A stretch of DNA of 64,000 nucleotides from Aliikangiella marina (GTDB lineage: Bacteria; Pseudomonadota; Gammaproteobacteria; Enterobacterales; Kangiellaceae): contig NZ_VIKR01000003.1 of NCBI RefSeq assembly GCF_007004765.1, positions 595,076 through 659,075 of the forward strand, read 5' to 3'. This document shows, in pieces, positions 8,220 to 17,185 of this stretch. Below the pieces are notes generated by a model. The model made no database searches and was not told the DNA's origin. It saw nothing but the letters and a program-made list of their open reading frames with translations. The position numbers and the translations under genes are program-made. The first letter of the stretch is position 1. Each line of letters starts with the position of its first letter.

Positions 8220-10973
8220 ATGTTTGTCACAACAAGCTTTAAAAGTAAGCTAGTCTTATTGGCACTGATTTTAAGCTGTTTTGTTACGCCAATCGCGGCA
8301 AAACAAAAAGTGGGTGTTGATATTCCATTTGTTAAATATGAGCTTGATAACGGTTTAACGCTGATCGTACATCAAGATAAAAAAGCGCCCATAGTTGCGG
8401 TCAATGTTTGGTATCACGTTGGTTCGAAAAATGAGAAAGTGGGTAAGACAGGGTTTGCACACCTATTTGAACATTTAATGTTTAATGGTAGTGAAAATTA
8501 CAATGACGACTATTTCAAACCCTTTGATCGTGTTGGTGCAACAGGAATGAATGGTACCACCAATTTTGATCGCACTAACTATTTTCAAGTCGTTCCAAAA
8601 AATGCACTCGATATGGCGCTGTGGATGGAGTCTGACAGGATGGGGCATTTGCTCGGTGCAATCGATCAAGCGAAACTAGATGAACAGCGAGGTGTTGTGC
8701 AAAACGAAAAACGCCAAGGTGAAAATCAACCTTATGGCAAGGTCGTAACCACAATATTTGAGAATATGTTTCCTAAAGGCCACCCATATGCACACTCAGT
8801 GATTGGCTCAATGGAGGATCTCAATGCGGCGAGTCTAGAAGATGTTTATGATTGGTTTAAAACTTATTACGGTGCAGCGAACGCGACTTTGGTCATCGCG
8901 GGTGATGTTGAGCCTGAAGCGGTTAAGCAAAGAGTTGAACACTTTTTTGGACACATCCCTTCTGGACCACCGCTAGTTAAAAGTGACCAATGGATAGCTA
9001 AGCTTGAAGAGGATGTGCGATTAACAATGCAAGATCGCGTCCCTCAATCAAGGATTTATAAGTTATGGAAAATGCCTTCGATAGGCAGTCTTGAGTCGAC
9101 AGAACTAGATTTAGTTGCAGGTATTTTATCTGAGGGGAAAAACTCTCGACTATACAAGCGTCTGGTTTATGATGAGCAAGTTGCTTCAGATGTTGCCGCT
9201 TTTGCTTTTCCTTTAGAAATCTCGGGAATATTTGGTATCCAAGTGACAGCATTGCCGGGTAAAGATTTGTCAGAAATTGAAAAATCAATTGATAATGAAG
9301 TCTCAAGGTTTCTCAGCAAAGGTCCAACTCGCGAAGAAATCAAGCGTGTTGTTACAGAACGTCGAGCCGCGTTTATTCGGGGTAATGAACGTATCGGTGG
9401 TTTCGGCGGTAAGTCAGATACTTTAGCCTTTAACCAGGTATACATGGGACAACCTGATTTTTATAAAACGACGCTCGCACGTTGGAATGCTGCGAATATC
9501 AAGTCGCTGACTAACGTCGCCAACGAATGGATGAAAGCCGGTCAGTTTATCTTGGAAGTTCATCCTTTTGATGAAGGTAAAGTTTCGGAAAATAAGGTTG
9601 ATCGTAGCAAGATACCTGTTCCTTCTGAGTCGCCTACAACGCGGTTTGCACAGTATGAGACAGAGTCTCTAAGTAATGGACTGAGAGTGATTCTTGCCCA
9701 AAGAGATTCAGTACCGGTTATTAACATGCGTATGATGATAGAGGCCGGTTATGCGGCAGATCAATTGGCCGCGCCAGGCACGGCGAGTATGACGATTGAT
9801 ATGATGGATGAGGGCACTGATAGTCGGAGCGCTCTGGGAATCAGTAGAGAGCTTCAAATGCTTGGAACCGAGCTCAATGTTTCTTCCAACTTAGATGTGT
9901 CCACCGTCTCTATGTCAACTTTGACGGAAAATTTTGAAGCATCACTGGATATTTTTGCTGATGTAATAATGAACCCCTCTTTTCCTGAAGATGAATTTAC
10001 ACGCCTACAAGCCCAGCGCTTAGCAACAATTAAACAAGAAAAAGCTCGTCCAGTGAGTATGGCTTTACGAGTATTCCCGTCGCTAATATACGGCAAGAAC
10101 CACGCTTACGGTCTACCAATGACTGGGTCGGGCTTTGAGTCCACGGTTAAATCCATGACGACGGATGATTTAAAGAAATTTCATAGTACTTGGTTTAGAC
10201 CGAATAATGCGACACTCGTTGTTGTTGGTAACATCTCAATGGCGGAATTAAAAAGAAACCTTGAGGACTCTTTTGATGATTGGGAAGTCGGCGTCACTCG
10301 ACAAATCAATATTAGTCAGGTAGCGCATCAAGATAAATCGAAAGTCTACCTAATTGATCGCCCTGAGTCGGCGCAATCGATAATCTTTGCCGGACATATC
10401 GCACCGCCTAAAAGTAATCAAAAGGAGTTTGCTTTTACGGTAATGGATGAAGTCTTGGGTGGCGGTTTCAACTCTCGACTTAATATGAACTTGAGAGAGG
10501 ATAAAGGTTGGGCTTATGGTGCACGCACAATCTTAATGGATGCTAATGGGCAGCGTCCTTATATTGCGTATGCTCCGGTTCAAAGTGATAAGACGAGCGA
10601 AGCAATGCAAGAAATCTACAAAGAATTCACACAAATTGGCGGTGAATCCCCTCCAACCGATGAAGAGATTGCTCGCGCAAAAGACGCTCAAACTCTGACA
10701 CTTGCTGGTCGCTGGGAAACAAACGGCGCAGTAGAAGAATCTTTGGCAGAAATGGTGCGCTTTAATTACTCTCCTGACTATTGGGATCAGTACGCCAAAA
10801 ATGTTCGCCAAGTTAATCAAGCACAAATCGCGGATGTAACAAAGTCTGTGTTAAGTCCTGAGAAGCTGATTTGGGTTGTTGTTGGTGATCGAGCGAAAAT
10901 TGAATCTAAAATAAAAGCGCTGGAGTTAGGCGAAATTGTATTGATGAACGCTGATGGTGAAGTTGTCGAATAA
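8220..10973 (+). CDS. Secreted M16 family (pitrilysin-type) zinc peptidase
   Basis: A 917-residue periplasmic peptidase with two M16 modules. The N-terminus is a signal peptide with likely cleavage after PIAA near residue 27. The inverted zinc motif HLFEH is at about 81-85, and the distal glutamate lies in VVQNEKRQG, so the first module is active. The second module (from about residue 485) lacks HxxEH and is the usual inactive half. Its start is preceded by a GGAG ribosome site. A hairpin follows the gene at 11011-11041. Confidence 0.95.
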   Translation: MFVTTSFKSKLVLLALILSCFVTPIAAKQKVGVDIPFVKYELDNGLTLIVHQDKKAPIVAVNVWYHVGSKNEKVGKTGFAHLFEHLMFNGSENYNDDYFKPFDRVGATGMNGTTNFDRTNYFQVVPKNALDMALWMESDRMGHLLGAIDQAKLDEQRGVVQNEKRQGENQPYGKVVTTIFENMFPKGHPYAHSVIGSMEDLNAASLEDVYDWFKTYYGAANATLVIAGDVEPEAVKQRVEHFFGHIPSGPPLVKSDQWIAKLEEDVRLTMQDRVPQSRIYKLWKMPSIGSLESTELDLVAGILSEGKNSRLYKRLVYDEQVASDVAAFAFPLEISGIFGIQVTALPGKDLSEIEKSIDNEVSRFLSKGPTREEIKRVVTERRAAFIRGNERIGGFGGKSDTLAFNQVYMGQPDFYKTTLARWNAANIKSLTNVANEWMKAGQFILEVHPFDEGKVSENKVDRSKIPVPSESPTTRFAQYETESLSNGLRVILAQRDSVPVINMRMMIEAGYAADQLAAPGTASMTIDMMDEGTDSRSALGISRELQMLGTELNVSSNLDVSTVSMSTLTENFEASLDIFADVIMNPSFPEDEFTRLQAQRLATIKQEKARPVSMALRVFPSLIYGKNHAYGLPMTGSGFESTVKSMTTDDLKKFHSTWFRPNNATLVVVGNISMAELKRNLEDSFDDWEVGVTRQINISQVAHQDKSKVYLIDRPESAQSIIFAGHIAPPKSNQKEFAFTVMDEVLGGGFNSRLNMNLREDKGWAYGARTILMDANGQRPYIAYAPVQSDKTSEAMQEIYKEFTQIGGESPPTDEEIARAKDAQTLTLAGRWETNGAVEESLAEMVRFNYSPDYWDQYAKNVRQVNQAQIADVTKSVLSPEKLIWVVVGDRAKIESKIKALELGEIVLMNADGEVVE

Positions 10974-11010
10974 TCGGCAATTATTGACCGTTTAATGATT
11001 TGATTGCACA

Positions 11011-11041
11011 GCTATCTACCAGAGCTTAAATGGTAGATAGC
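11011..11041 (+). terminator. Hairpin after the M16 peptidase gene
   Basis: GCTATCTACC (11011-11020) pairs perfectly with GGTAGATAGC (11032-11041) around an 11-base loop, about 40 bases after the stop codon. There is no run of T after it, so it may be a transcript-stabilising hairpin and not a true intrinsic terminator. Confidence 0.5.
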
Positions 11042-11048
11042 TTAATGA

Positions 11049-11096
11049 TTGAACAGCCGAGTAGTTGATCACCCGAGTATTTGAACACCCGAAAAG
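11049..11096. repeat. Three tandem copies of a 16-bp unit
   Basis: TTGAACAGCCGAGTAG, TTGATCACCCGAGTAT and TTGAACACCCGAAAAG follow one another without gaps, right after the hairpin. The unit is not a multiple of three and no reading frame uses it. Function unknown; it could simply be replication slippage. Confidence 0.7.
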
Positions 11097-11269
11097 CACA
11101 TTGGTTTAACAATGCTTCGAAAATAAACGCTAAAAGGCAAGTTCATCTTGATACCACAGGCTTACATCTAAAAATTATGCCCCATTATAAAATCTCAAAT
11201 AAGGAAATTTTAAAATAAATCAGCTAACGACTAGCCAATATATGAATGGGCTAATGTTAGAATGCCCGA

Positions 11270-12970
11270 TCAATTTGTCTCGATGCTGAGTATCTTAGCG
11301 CCATTTGTCATTTGGATAACAGCCTTTTGGCCTTCGATGACTTTTCCAAAAACGGTGTAGTTGCGATCTAAATGAAAGTTACGTCCTGTATTGATAAAAA
11401 ACTGGGAAGTACCGGTATCTTTGCCTGACGTAGCCATACCAACTGTCATTGGCTCATGATTTAAGAAACTAATTTCTTCTCTAATCGTTTGGTTGCTGGC
11501 GCCACTTAAATCGCCGATTGAGTCTCCTCCTTGGGCTACAAAATTACCAATTACCCGACTAAAATAGGCGTTATTGAAGGTGCCTTCTCGCGCATTACGC
11601 ATAAAGTGCCACGCGGTATATGGTGCTGATTCCAACAATTGAATTTTTATTTTACCAACAGTTGTTTTCAACGTGACTATTTGATTAGTTGTTTTTGATA
11701 CCTCTGAAAAAGACGGAGAAATAGCCTGAACGTTTTTAGGTGTTGCAACTTTGTCTACAACTCTTTTAGCGTAGGCAGCAACTTCTTTATTGGGATCTGT
11801 CGTAAAAAATTTAATCGTATTTTTGAAGTCATCTTGTGACTTGGCGTTGAGTTGACTAATCAAACTGATCTTTACATAACTACTTGGGTGGCGTAACAAT
11901 TGAACGACCCAGCTCATCTCATCTTTTTCTTGTCGTTTGAGTAGACCTCTGATCGCTTCAACAACCATCGCATCATTCTGATGTTTAAGTTGACCTTTGA
12001 ACAAAGCGATCATCTCTTCGCTTGCTAACTCTGAATTAGCCAGAGTGCTGAGCGCTGTGTGAGCGACTATTGGATTAGTCGATTTAGTGTGTTTACCGAG
12101 TTGAATAAGTGCTTGTGGGATGCTGGTTAAATGACGCATCGCTCGCAGTGCTTCTTGTTGAACGGCGATATTCGATGACTCACTTTGTTCTAATAACCAA
12201 GCCAAAATTTCACGATTTTTTTCGTTGCCCTTTTGAGTTATTTTGGCGGTGAGTCGAGCAAGGTTGGCCTTGGCCTCATCGCTCAATTCTTGTTGACTAA
12301 TGTTTAACAAGTCATTAACCGTTAGAAAATTTTCGATTCCGGGAATTCGGTTAAGGAAATAACCGATCATTGCATGTGAAGTATCGCCTTTGGCAAACAG
12401 GCCTAATAATTTAGCGTAGTCAATCTTTTGATAATCGTCTTTAAGTTCGCGATTAAATACCAATGCAATCGCTAACCCTTGAAACATTGCGGAGATAGTT
12501 TCGGGTTGCTGTTCTTTGTCGAGCCTTGCAAGCATGCGGGTGATTAGATTGTCTGGCGCTAAATTGCCCAGTCCGAGATATAGCTCATGTTTAACCTGGA
12601 GGTCTTTCTCCTTTTCAAGGCGTTGCCATAGTAACTCCGCTGCGTTTTTTTGTTGACTCAGCCCAACACCGAGAGCTGCCAGTTTTCTTAATTCTGAACT
12701 ATCGTTATTTAGCATCGGTGTTATTTTTTCTAAAGCGATTTGTCCCCCGATTCTCGCCAACCCCAATAACGCTGTCTTTTGGATAATTTTATCCTGGCTT
12801 TGCAATGCTTGATCAAAGACGAGCGATTCGGCGTTTCTTTGGTCAACAAGCTCGTAAATTTGATGTATCATTGGTTTATCAGCTTCTATTGATTCAGAAG
12901 CGCGGCTTAATGGTGTTATCAATAGGCTACAGGCCACAAAACAGGTAAAAATTACACGGTAACAACGCAT
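11270..12970 (-). CDS. Secreted HEAT-repeat protein fused to a cyclophilin-type peptidyl-prolyl isomerase
   Basis: A 566-residue exported protein. Residues 1-24 form a signal peptide. About residues 30-410 are helical repeats of the HEAT type (for example LLGLARIGG, LAALGVGL and TALSTLANSEL). From about 425 the chain becomes a cyclophilin domain with VTLKTTVGKIKIQL, FSRVIGNFVAQGG, and TSQFFINTGRN; the FSRVIGNFVAQGG segment is the family FHRVIxxFMxQGG motif with Ser for His. It probably acts in periplasmic protein folding, with the repeats as a client or partner surface. The gene is single and divergent from ettA. Confidence 0.88.
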   Translation of the reverse strand: MRCYRVIFTCFVACSLLITPLSRASESIEADKPMIHQIYELVDQRNAESLVFDQALQSQDKIIQKTALLGLARIGGQIALEKITPMLNNDSSELRKLAALGVGLSQQKNAAELLWQRLEKEKDLQVKHELYLGLGNLAPDNLITRMLARLDKEQQPETISAMFQGLAIALVFNRELKDDYQKIDYAKLLGLFAKGDTSHAMIGYFLNRIPGIENFLTVNDLLNISQQELSDEAKANLARLTAKITQKGNEKNREILAWLLEQSESSNIAVQQEALRAMRHLTSIPQALIQLGKHTKSTNPIVAHTALSTLANSELASEEMIALFKGQLKHQNDAMVVEAIRGLLKRQEKDEMSWVVQLLRHPSSYVKISLISQLNAKSQDDFKNTIKFFTTDPNKEVAAYAKRVVDKVATPKNVQAISPSFSEVSKTTNQIVTLKTTVGKIKIQLLESAPYTAWHFMRNAREGTFNNAYFSRVIGNFVAQGGDSIGDLSGASNQTIREEISFLNHEPMTVGMATSGKDTGTSQFFINTGRNFHLDRNYTVFGKVIEGQKAVIQMTNGAKILSIETN

Positions 12971-13123
12971 TTATTAATCCAAGATTTCATTATTAATTGG
13001 CAGCCATTGTCTGACAATTAAGAATTTGGTACAAGGTTTCAGGCGAGCTTGAATTGAGAATTATCAACAGAACGCCTATTTTCAATAATTAAAAAACTGC
13101 TGAGTAAAAGGTAGAGCACTCAA

Positions 13124-14788
13124 ATGGCACAATACATCTATTCCATGAATCGGGTCAGCAAAATAGTCCCACCTCAAAAAACCATATTAAAAAATATTTC
13201 TTTGTCTTTTTTTCCTGGTGCCAAGATTGGGGTACTCGGCTTGAATGGCGCGGGTAAATCGACTTTATTACGCATCATGGCTGGAATTGATACCGATATT
13301 GAAGGCGAAGCGATTCCCTTAAAAGGTACCAAAATCGGCTATTTACCGCAGGAACCTCAACTCGACGAAACCAAGGATGTTAGAGGTAACGTCGAGGAAG
13401 GGATTAAGGAAATTAAGGATATCCTTAACCGGTTTGAGGAAGTGAGTAATGCATTTGCTGATCCGGAAGCTGATTTTGATGCTTTATTAAAAGAACAAGC
13501 TGAGCTACAAGATAAGATCGATAGTGTTGGTGGTTGGGAAGTCGATAGAATGCTAGAAAAGGCTGCCGAAGCCCTGCGTTTACCGCCTTGGGAGGCCGAA
13601 GTAAAGCATTTATCAGGCGGAGAAAAGCGCCGCGTCGCTTTATGTAAGTTATTGCTGTCCAAACCAGATATGTTGTTGCTAGATGAACCGACTAACCATC
13701 TAGATGCAGAATCAGTCGCTTGGTTGGAACGTTTTTTACAGGACTTTAAAGGAACCGTCGTTGCAATAACGCATGATCGTTATTTCTTAGATAATGTAGC
13801 CGGTTGGATACTCGAGCTTGACCGTGGTGAGGGCATACCATGGGAGGGGAATTATTCTTCCTGGCTGGAACAAAAAGAGAAGCGTCTTGAGATTGAAGAA
13901 AAGCGCGAAACTGCGCGGATGAAATCGATGAAAGAAGAGCTGGAATGGGTTCGCTCAAATCAAAAAGGCCGCCACGCGAAAAGCAAAGCGCGTTTGAATC
14001 GTTTCGAAGAATTGTCTTCGCAAGAGTTTCAAAAGCGTAATGAAACCCAAGAACTATATATTCCGCCAGGGCCTCGACTCGGTAGTCAAGTTATCGAAGC
14101 GGATCACATTCAGAAGAGTTTTGGTGATAAATGTTTAGTCGAGGATTTGAATTTTCGCTTACCGCAAGGCGGAATCGTCGGCATTATTGGTCCTAACGGT
14201 GCAGGTAAATCAACATTGTTCAAGATGCTCACGGGATTAGAAACGCCTGATGCTGGCGAGTTAAAAGTTGGTGAAACCGTACAAATTGCTTATGTTGATC
14301 AGTCTCGCGATAGTCTCGATGATAACAAAACCGTGTGGCAAGAAATTTCTGATGACTCAGATACTATTACGGTTGGCAACTATCAAGTCCCATCTCGTCA
14401 ATATGTCGGTCGATTTAATTTTAAAGGTGGTGATCAACAAAAATTTATTAAAGACTTGTCGGGGGGAGAGCGCAACCGAGTCCACCTCGCTAAATTATTA
14501 CGTTCTGGTGGAAATTTGCTATTACTCGATGAACCAACAAATGATTTAGATGTTGAGACGCTCAGGGCCCTTGAGGAAGCTTTGTTGGCATTTCCTGGAT
14601 GCGCGGTCGTTATATCCCATGATCGTTGGTTCCTCGACCGAGTCGCTACTCACATTCTCGCGTATGAGGGCGATAGCAAAACGGTTTGGTTTGAGGGCAA
14701 TTATGCCGACTACGAAGCCGATCGAAAACGTCGCTTAGGGGCTGAGGCGGATGCACCGACTAGAATTAAGTACCGTAAAATAAGCTAA
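13124..14788 (+). CDS. ettA: Energy-dependent translational throttle protein EttA (ABC-F)
   Basis: An ABC-F ATPase that binds the ribosomal E site and gates the first peptide-bond steps according to ATP/ADP ratio. Two nucleotide-binding domains are seen: GLNGAGKST near residue 39 with LSGGEKRR near 165, and GPNGAGKST near 355 with LSGGERNR near 445. Between them lies the arm/linker rich in Lys/Arg/Glu ([16 protein letters not shown]). The length of 554 matches EttA closely, and there are no membrane segments. A strong terminator follows. Confidence 0.96.
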   Translation: MAQYIYSMNRVSKIVPPQKTILKNISLSFFPGAKIGVLGLNGAGKSTLLRIMAGIDTDIEGEAIPLKGTKIGYLPQEPQLDETKDVRGNVEEGIKEIKDILNRFEEVSNAFADPEADFDALLKEQAELQDKIDSVGGWEVDRMLEKAAEALRLPPWEAEVKHLSGGEKRRVALCKLLLSKPDMLLLDEPTNHLDAESVAWLERFLQDFKGTVVAITHDRYFLDNVAGWILELDRGEGIPWEGNYSSWLEQKEKRLEIEEKRETARMKSMKEELEWVRSNQKGRHAKSKARLNRFEELSSQEFQKRNETQELYIPPGPRLGSQVIEADHIQKSFGDKCLVEDLNFRLPQGGIVGIIGPNGAGKSTLFKMLTGLETPDAGELKVGETVQIAYVDQSRDSLDDNKTVWQEISDDSDTITVGNYQVPSRQYVGRFNFKGGDQQKFIKDLSGGERNRVHLAKLLRSGGNLLLLDEPTNDLDVETLRALEEALLAFPGCAVVISHDRWFLDRVATHILAYEGDSKTVWFEGNYADYEADRKRRLGAEADAPTRIKYRKIS

Positions 14789-14808
14789 TAAACTAGATAT
14801 AATAATGT

Positions 14809-14850
14809 CGCCATTGGCTTTCGATATTATTGTAAGCTAATGGCGTTTTT
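14809..14850 (+). terminator. Intrinsic terminator of ettA
   Basis: CGCCATTGGCTT (14809-14820) pairs with AAGCTAATGGCG (14834-14845), 12 pairs with one G-T wobble, followed by TTTTT. It ends just before the next gene, which must therefore have its own promoter or depend on readthrough. Confidence 0.8.
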
Positions 14851-14861
14851 AGTTGAATCGA

Positions 14862-15629
14862 ATGATAAAAACACAGAATCCACTCGTCAGGTTTGTTGTA
14901 GATTACTTTAGCAGACCTAATAAAAACCGCTTTGAGATTGTCGACGTCTTACGTGGCCTTGCTGTTGTCCAAATGATGATCTTTCATTTCTGCTTTTTAT
15001 TAAAAGAGTTTCGAATAGCGTTTTTAGATTTTTCTTACAATGCTAATTGGGCTGCTTTTCGAATCGTTATCGTGACGATGTTTTTGAGCTTAGTTGGCGT
15101 GAGTTTAAAAATCGCTTGGGAGCGCGGTCTCAAGCGAAAGAGCTACTATCGAAGACTTGCACAATTGTTTTTTTATGGATTAGCATTAAGTTTAACTACC
15201 TATATAATCGCTCCTTCTCGAACTGTCATTTTCGGAATTCTTCAGTTTATCTTTGTCGCAAGTATTTTGGGATTGGTTTTTGTTCGCTTAGTGTGGGTCA
15301 ACTTAATTCTTGGTACCGTGATTATTTGGCTGGGATTTAATTATGCAAACCCAATCTTCAATCAAGCTGGACTGTGGTGGATAGGCATGGTAACTCGAGG
15401 TCCAGTGACATTAGATTATGTTCCTCTATTTCCCTGGTTTGGATTAGTTCTCATTGGTATTTTTATTGGTCATTTTGTCGTCCATAAACCTCAATTAGCC
15501 CCGATTAAAAGCTGGCATGCGAAAGACTTTGTGAGTCAAACTCTGGCGTTAACTGGTCGTCATAGCTTGACCTTGTACATGGCGCACGTACCCATATTTT
15601 TTGTGTTTATCTATCTCTTTATGACTTAG
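14862..15629 (+). CDS. DUF1624 / heparan-alpha-glucosaminide acetyltransferase-like membrane protein
   Basis: A 255-residue membrane protein with seven or so hydrophobic segments. The N-terminal FEIVDVLRGLAVVQMMIFHF matches the start of the DUF1624/HGSNAT-type acyltransferase fold (D-RG-AV-M--FH), and LTGRHSLTLYMAHVPIFF matches its end. It may transfer acyl groups across the membrane, but the substrate is unknown. The ATG at 14862 is preferred over a TTG nine bases earlier. Its 3' end overlaps the convergent murI gene by 11 bases. Confidence 0.75.
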   Translation: MIKTQNPLVRFVVDYFSRPNKNRFEIVDVLRGLAVVQMMIFHFCFLLKEFRIAFLDFSYNANWAAFRIVIVTMFLSLVGVSLKIAWERGLKRKSYYRRLAQLFFYGLALSLTTYIIAPSRTVIFGILQFIFVASILGLVFVRLVWVNLILGTVIIWLGFNYANPIFNQAGLWWIGMVTRGPVTLDYVPLFPWFGLVLIGIFIGHFVVHKPQLAPIKSWHAKDFVSQTLALTGRHSLTLYMAHVPIFFVFIYLFMT

Positions 15630-16467
15630 CATTGCCGTCAAATAAAGACACAGCGACCTCTTGCTCTAACAAGTTATTGAAAGTAATTTTGGCCAACTCT
15701 GGATCGGATGAATAATATTGGATTTCTCCAGAACCGCTTGCATTTTGCTGGTCCTTGATACGTCTCGCCAATTCGTTAGCAACCGGTAGAGCGCTCTCGA
15801 AAATTTTGACTTTCTCTCCGACTATTTTGCGAATGGTTGTTGTCAAAAATGGATAATGAGTGCACCCCAAGACTAAGCAATCGACTTGGCCAATGAACCC
15901 AGCTAACTCGTCAGCAATCCGTGCTTCTTCTTGTTTATCAATCGATTTTGCGGCTTCAACTAATTCAACAAAGTAGCTAGATGCTTTTTCGATTATTTGA
16001 TTATCGCCTTGCAATTGGGATTTTAGGTTGAGGTATTTTTCGCTTTCAAGAGTCGCTTGCGTTGCTAAAACGCCTATTGTTTTTACTTTGGTCATCTCGA
16101 GCGCGGGCTTTATCGCTGGCTCTAAGCCAATAATTGGAATCGGGTAAAGGTTTCTAATATGATTAATGGCCGCAGCGGTCGCAGTATTACAAGCAACGAC
16201 AATCGCTTTGACATTTTGCTTAACCAAAAACTCGGCAATTTCTAAGACTCGAGATTCGATAAAGCCTTGCGAGCGTGTGCCATAAGGCGAATGGAGGGTG
16301 TCTGCAACATAGATGATATTCTCTGATGGCATTACCTGATTAACCGCTTTTAAAACGCTTAACCCTCCGGCTCCCGAGTCGAATATTCCTATAGCTCTTG
16401 GATTTCTAATAATGACCTCAACAAAACACTTTTTTGCCCTAATTAATCGTTGGAGATTATAGATCAT
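15619..16467 (-). CDS. murI: Glutamate racemase
   Basis: Makes D-glutamate for peptidoglycan. The two catalytic cysteines are in VACNTATA and LGCTHYPFL, and the N-terminal GIFDSGAGGLSVL and VADTLHSPYG motifs are intact. The ATG at 16467 gives about 26 residues before GIFDSG, longer than most homologs, but no better Met lies between; a start at a GTG/ATT-rich region closer to the motif cannot be excluded. It is convergent with the preceding membrane-protein gene and divergent from the transglycosylase lipoprotein gene, another cell-wall gene. Confidence 0.95.
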   Translation of the reverse strand: MIYNLQRLIRAKKCFVEVIIRNPRAIGIFDSGAGGLSVLKAVNQVMPSENIIYVADTLHSPYGTRSQGFIESRVLEIAEFLVKQNVKAIVVACNTATAAAINHIRNLYPIPIIGLEPAIKPALEMTKVKTIGVLATQATLESEKYLNLKSQLQGDNQIIEKASSYFVELVEAAKSIDKQEEARIADELAGFIGQVDCLVLGCTHYPFLTTTIRKIVGEKVKIFESALPVANELARRIKDQQNASGSGEIQYYSSDPELAKITFNNLLEQEVAVSLFDGNAKS

Positions 16468-16530
16468 TTGTTTAATCTTTGGTTAATCCTTTGTTATGAT
16501 GATTGAAGATTTAACAAGACCGATTTATTT

Positions 16531-17142
16531 ATGAAGTACCTGCTAAAGATTGTTACCGCATTCTGCCTAATTATCGTCCTAACCAGCTGCGCCACTTATC
16601 GGCCAAGTAATCCAAACAATATTTGCGATATTTTTTGGGGGGAGACTGATTGGTATGAAGCAGCCAGGGACGCACAGCATAAATGGGGAACGCCAATCTA
16701 TGTAATGATGGCTATCATGCATCAAGAGTCGCGCTTCGTCGATGATGCGCAACCCGAAAGAGATTGGTTCTTGTGGGTCATCCCGTTACCGCGTTCTTCT
16801 TCAGCCTATGGCTATGCACAAGCGCAAGATCCTGCCTGGGAAGAGTATACCACCCAAACTGGTAACAGCGGTGCAGATCGAGATGACTTTGAGGATGCGA
16901 TAGATTTTATCGGCTGGTATACCGATGGTAGTCAAAAACGCTTAAAGCTTTCTAAGTGGGATACCTATGGTCAATATCTTGCCTACCACGAAGGTCGAGG
17001 TGGTTATGAACGAAAGACCTACAATAAAAAACCATGGCTTAAGAAAGTTGCGACGAAAGTAAAAAATAGAGCTGCGACCTATAATCGACAATTAAAATCT
17101 TGTCAGGCCGATCTCAATGACGAGGTAGATAGCTGGTGGTGA
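16531..17142 (+). CDS. Lytic transglycosylase-like lipoprotein (SLT domain)
   Basis: A 203-residue lipoprotein. The signal peptide ends in the lipobox LTSC, with the modified Cys near residue 20. MAIMHQESRF contains the catalytic Glu of SLT-type transglycosylases, and SAYGYAQAQDPAWEEY plus YLAYHEGRGGY fit the rest of the lysozyme-like fold. It would cleave peptidoglycan glycans from the outer membrane inner leaflet. It is adjacent to, and divergent from, murI. Confidence 0.88.
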   Translation: MKYLLKIVTAFCLIIVLTSCATYRPSNPNNICDIFWGETDWYEAARDAQHKWGTPIYVMMAIMHQESRFVDDAQPERDWFLWVIPLPRSSSAYGYAQAQDPAWEEYTTQTGNSGADRDDFEDAIDFIGWYTDGSQKRLKLSKWDTYGQYLAYHEGRGGYERKTYNKKPWLKKVATKVKNRAATYNRQLKSCQADLNDEVDSWW

Positions 17143-17185
17143 TTCTTTATTTGAACTCATCAGGACTTTGTCGCGTCGAATAAAA

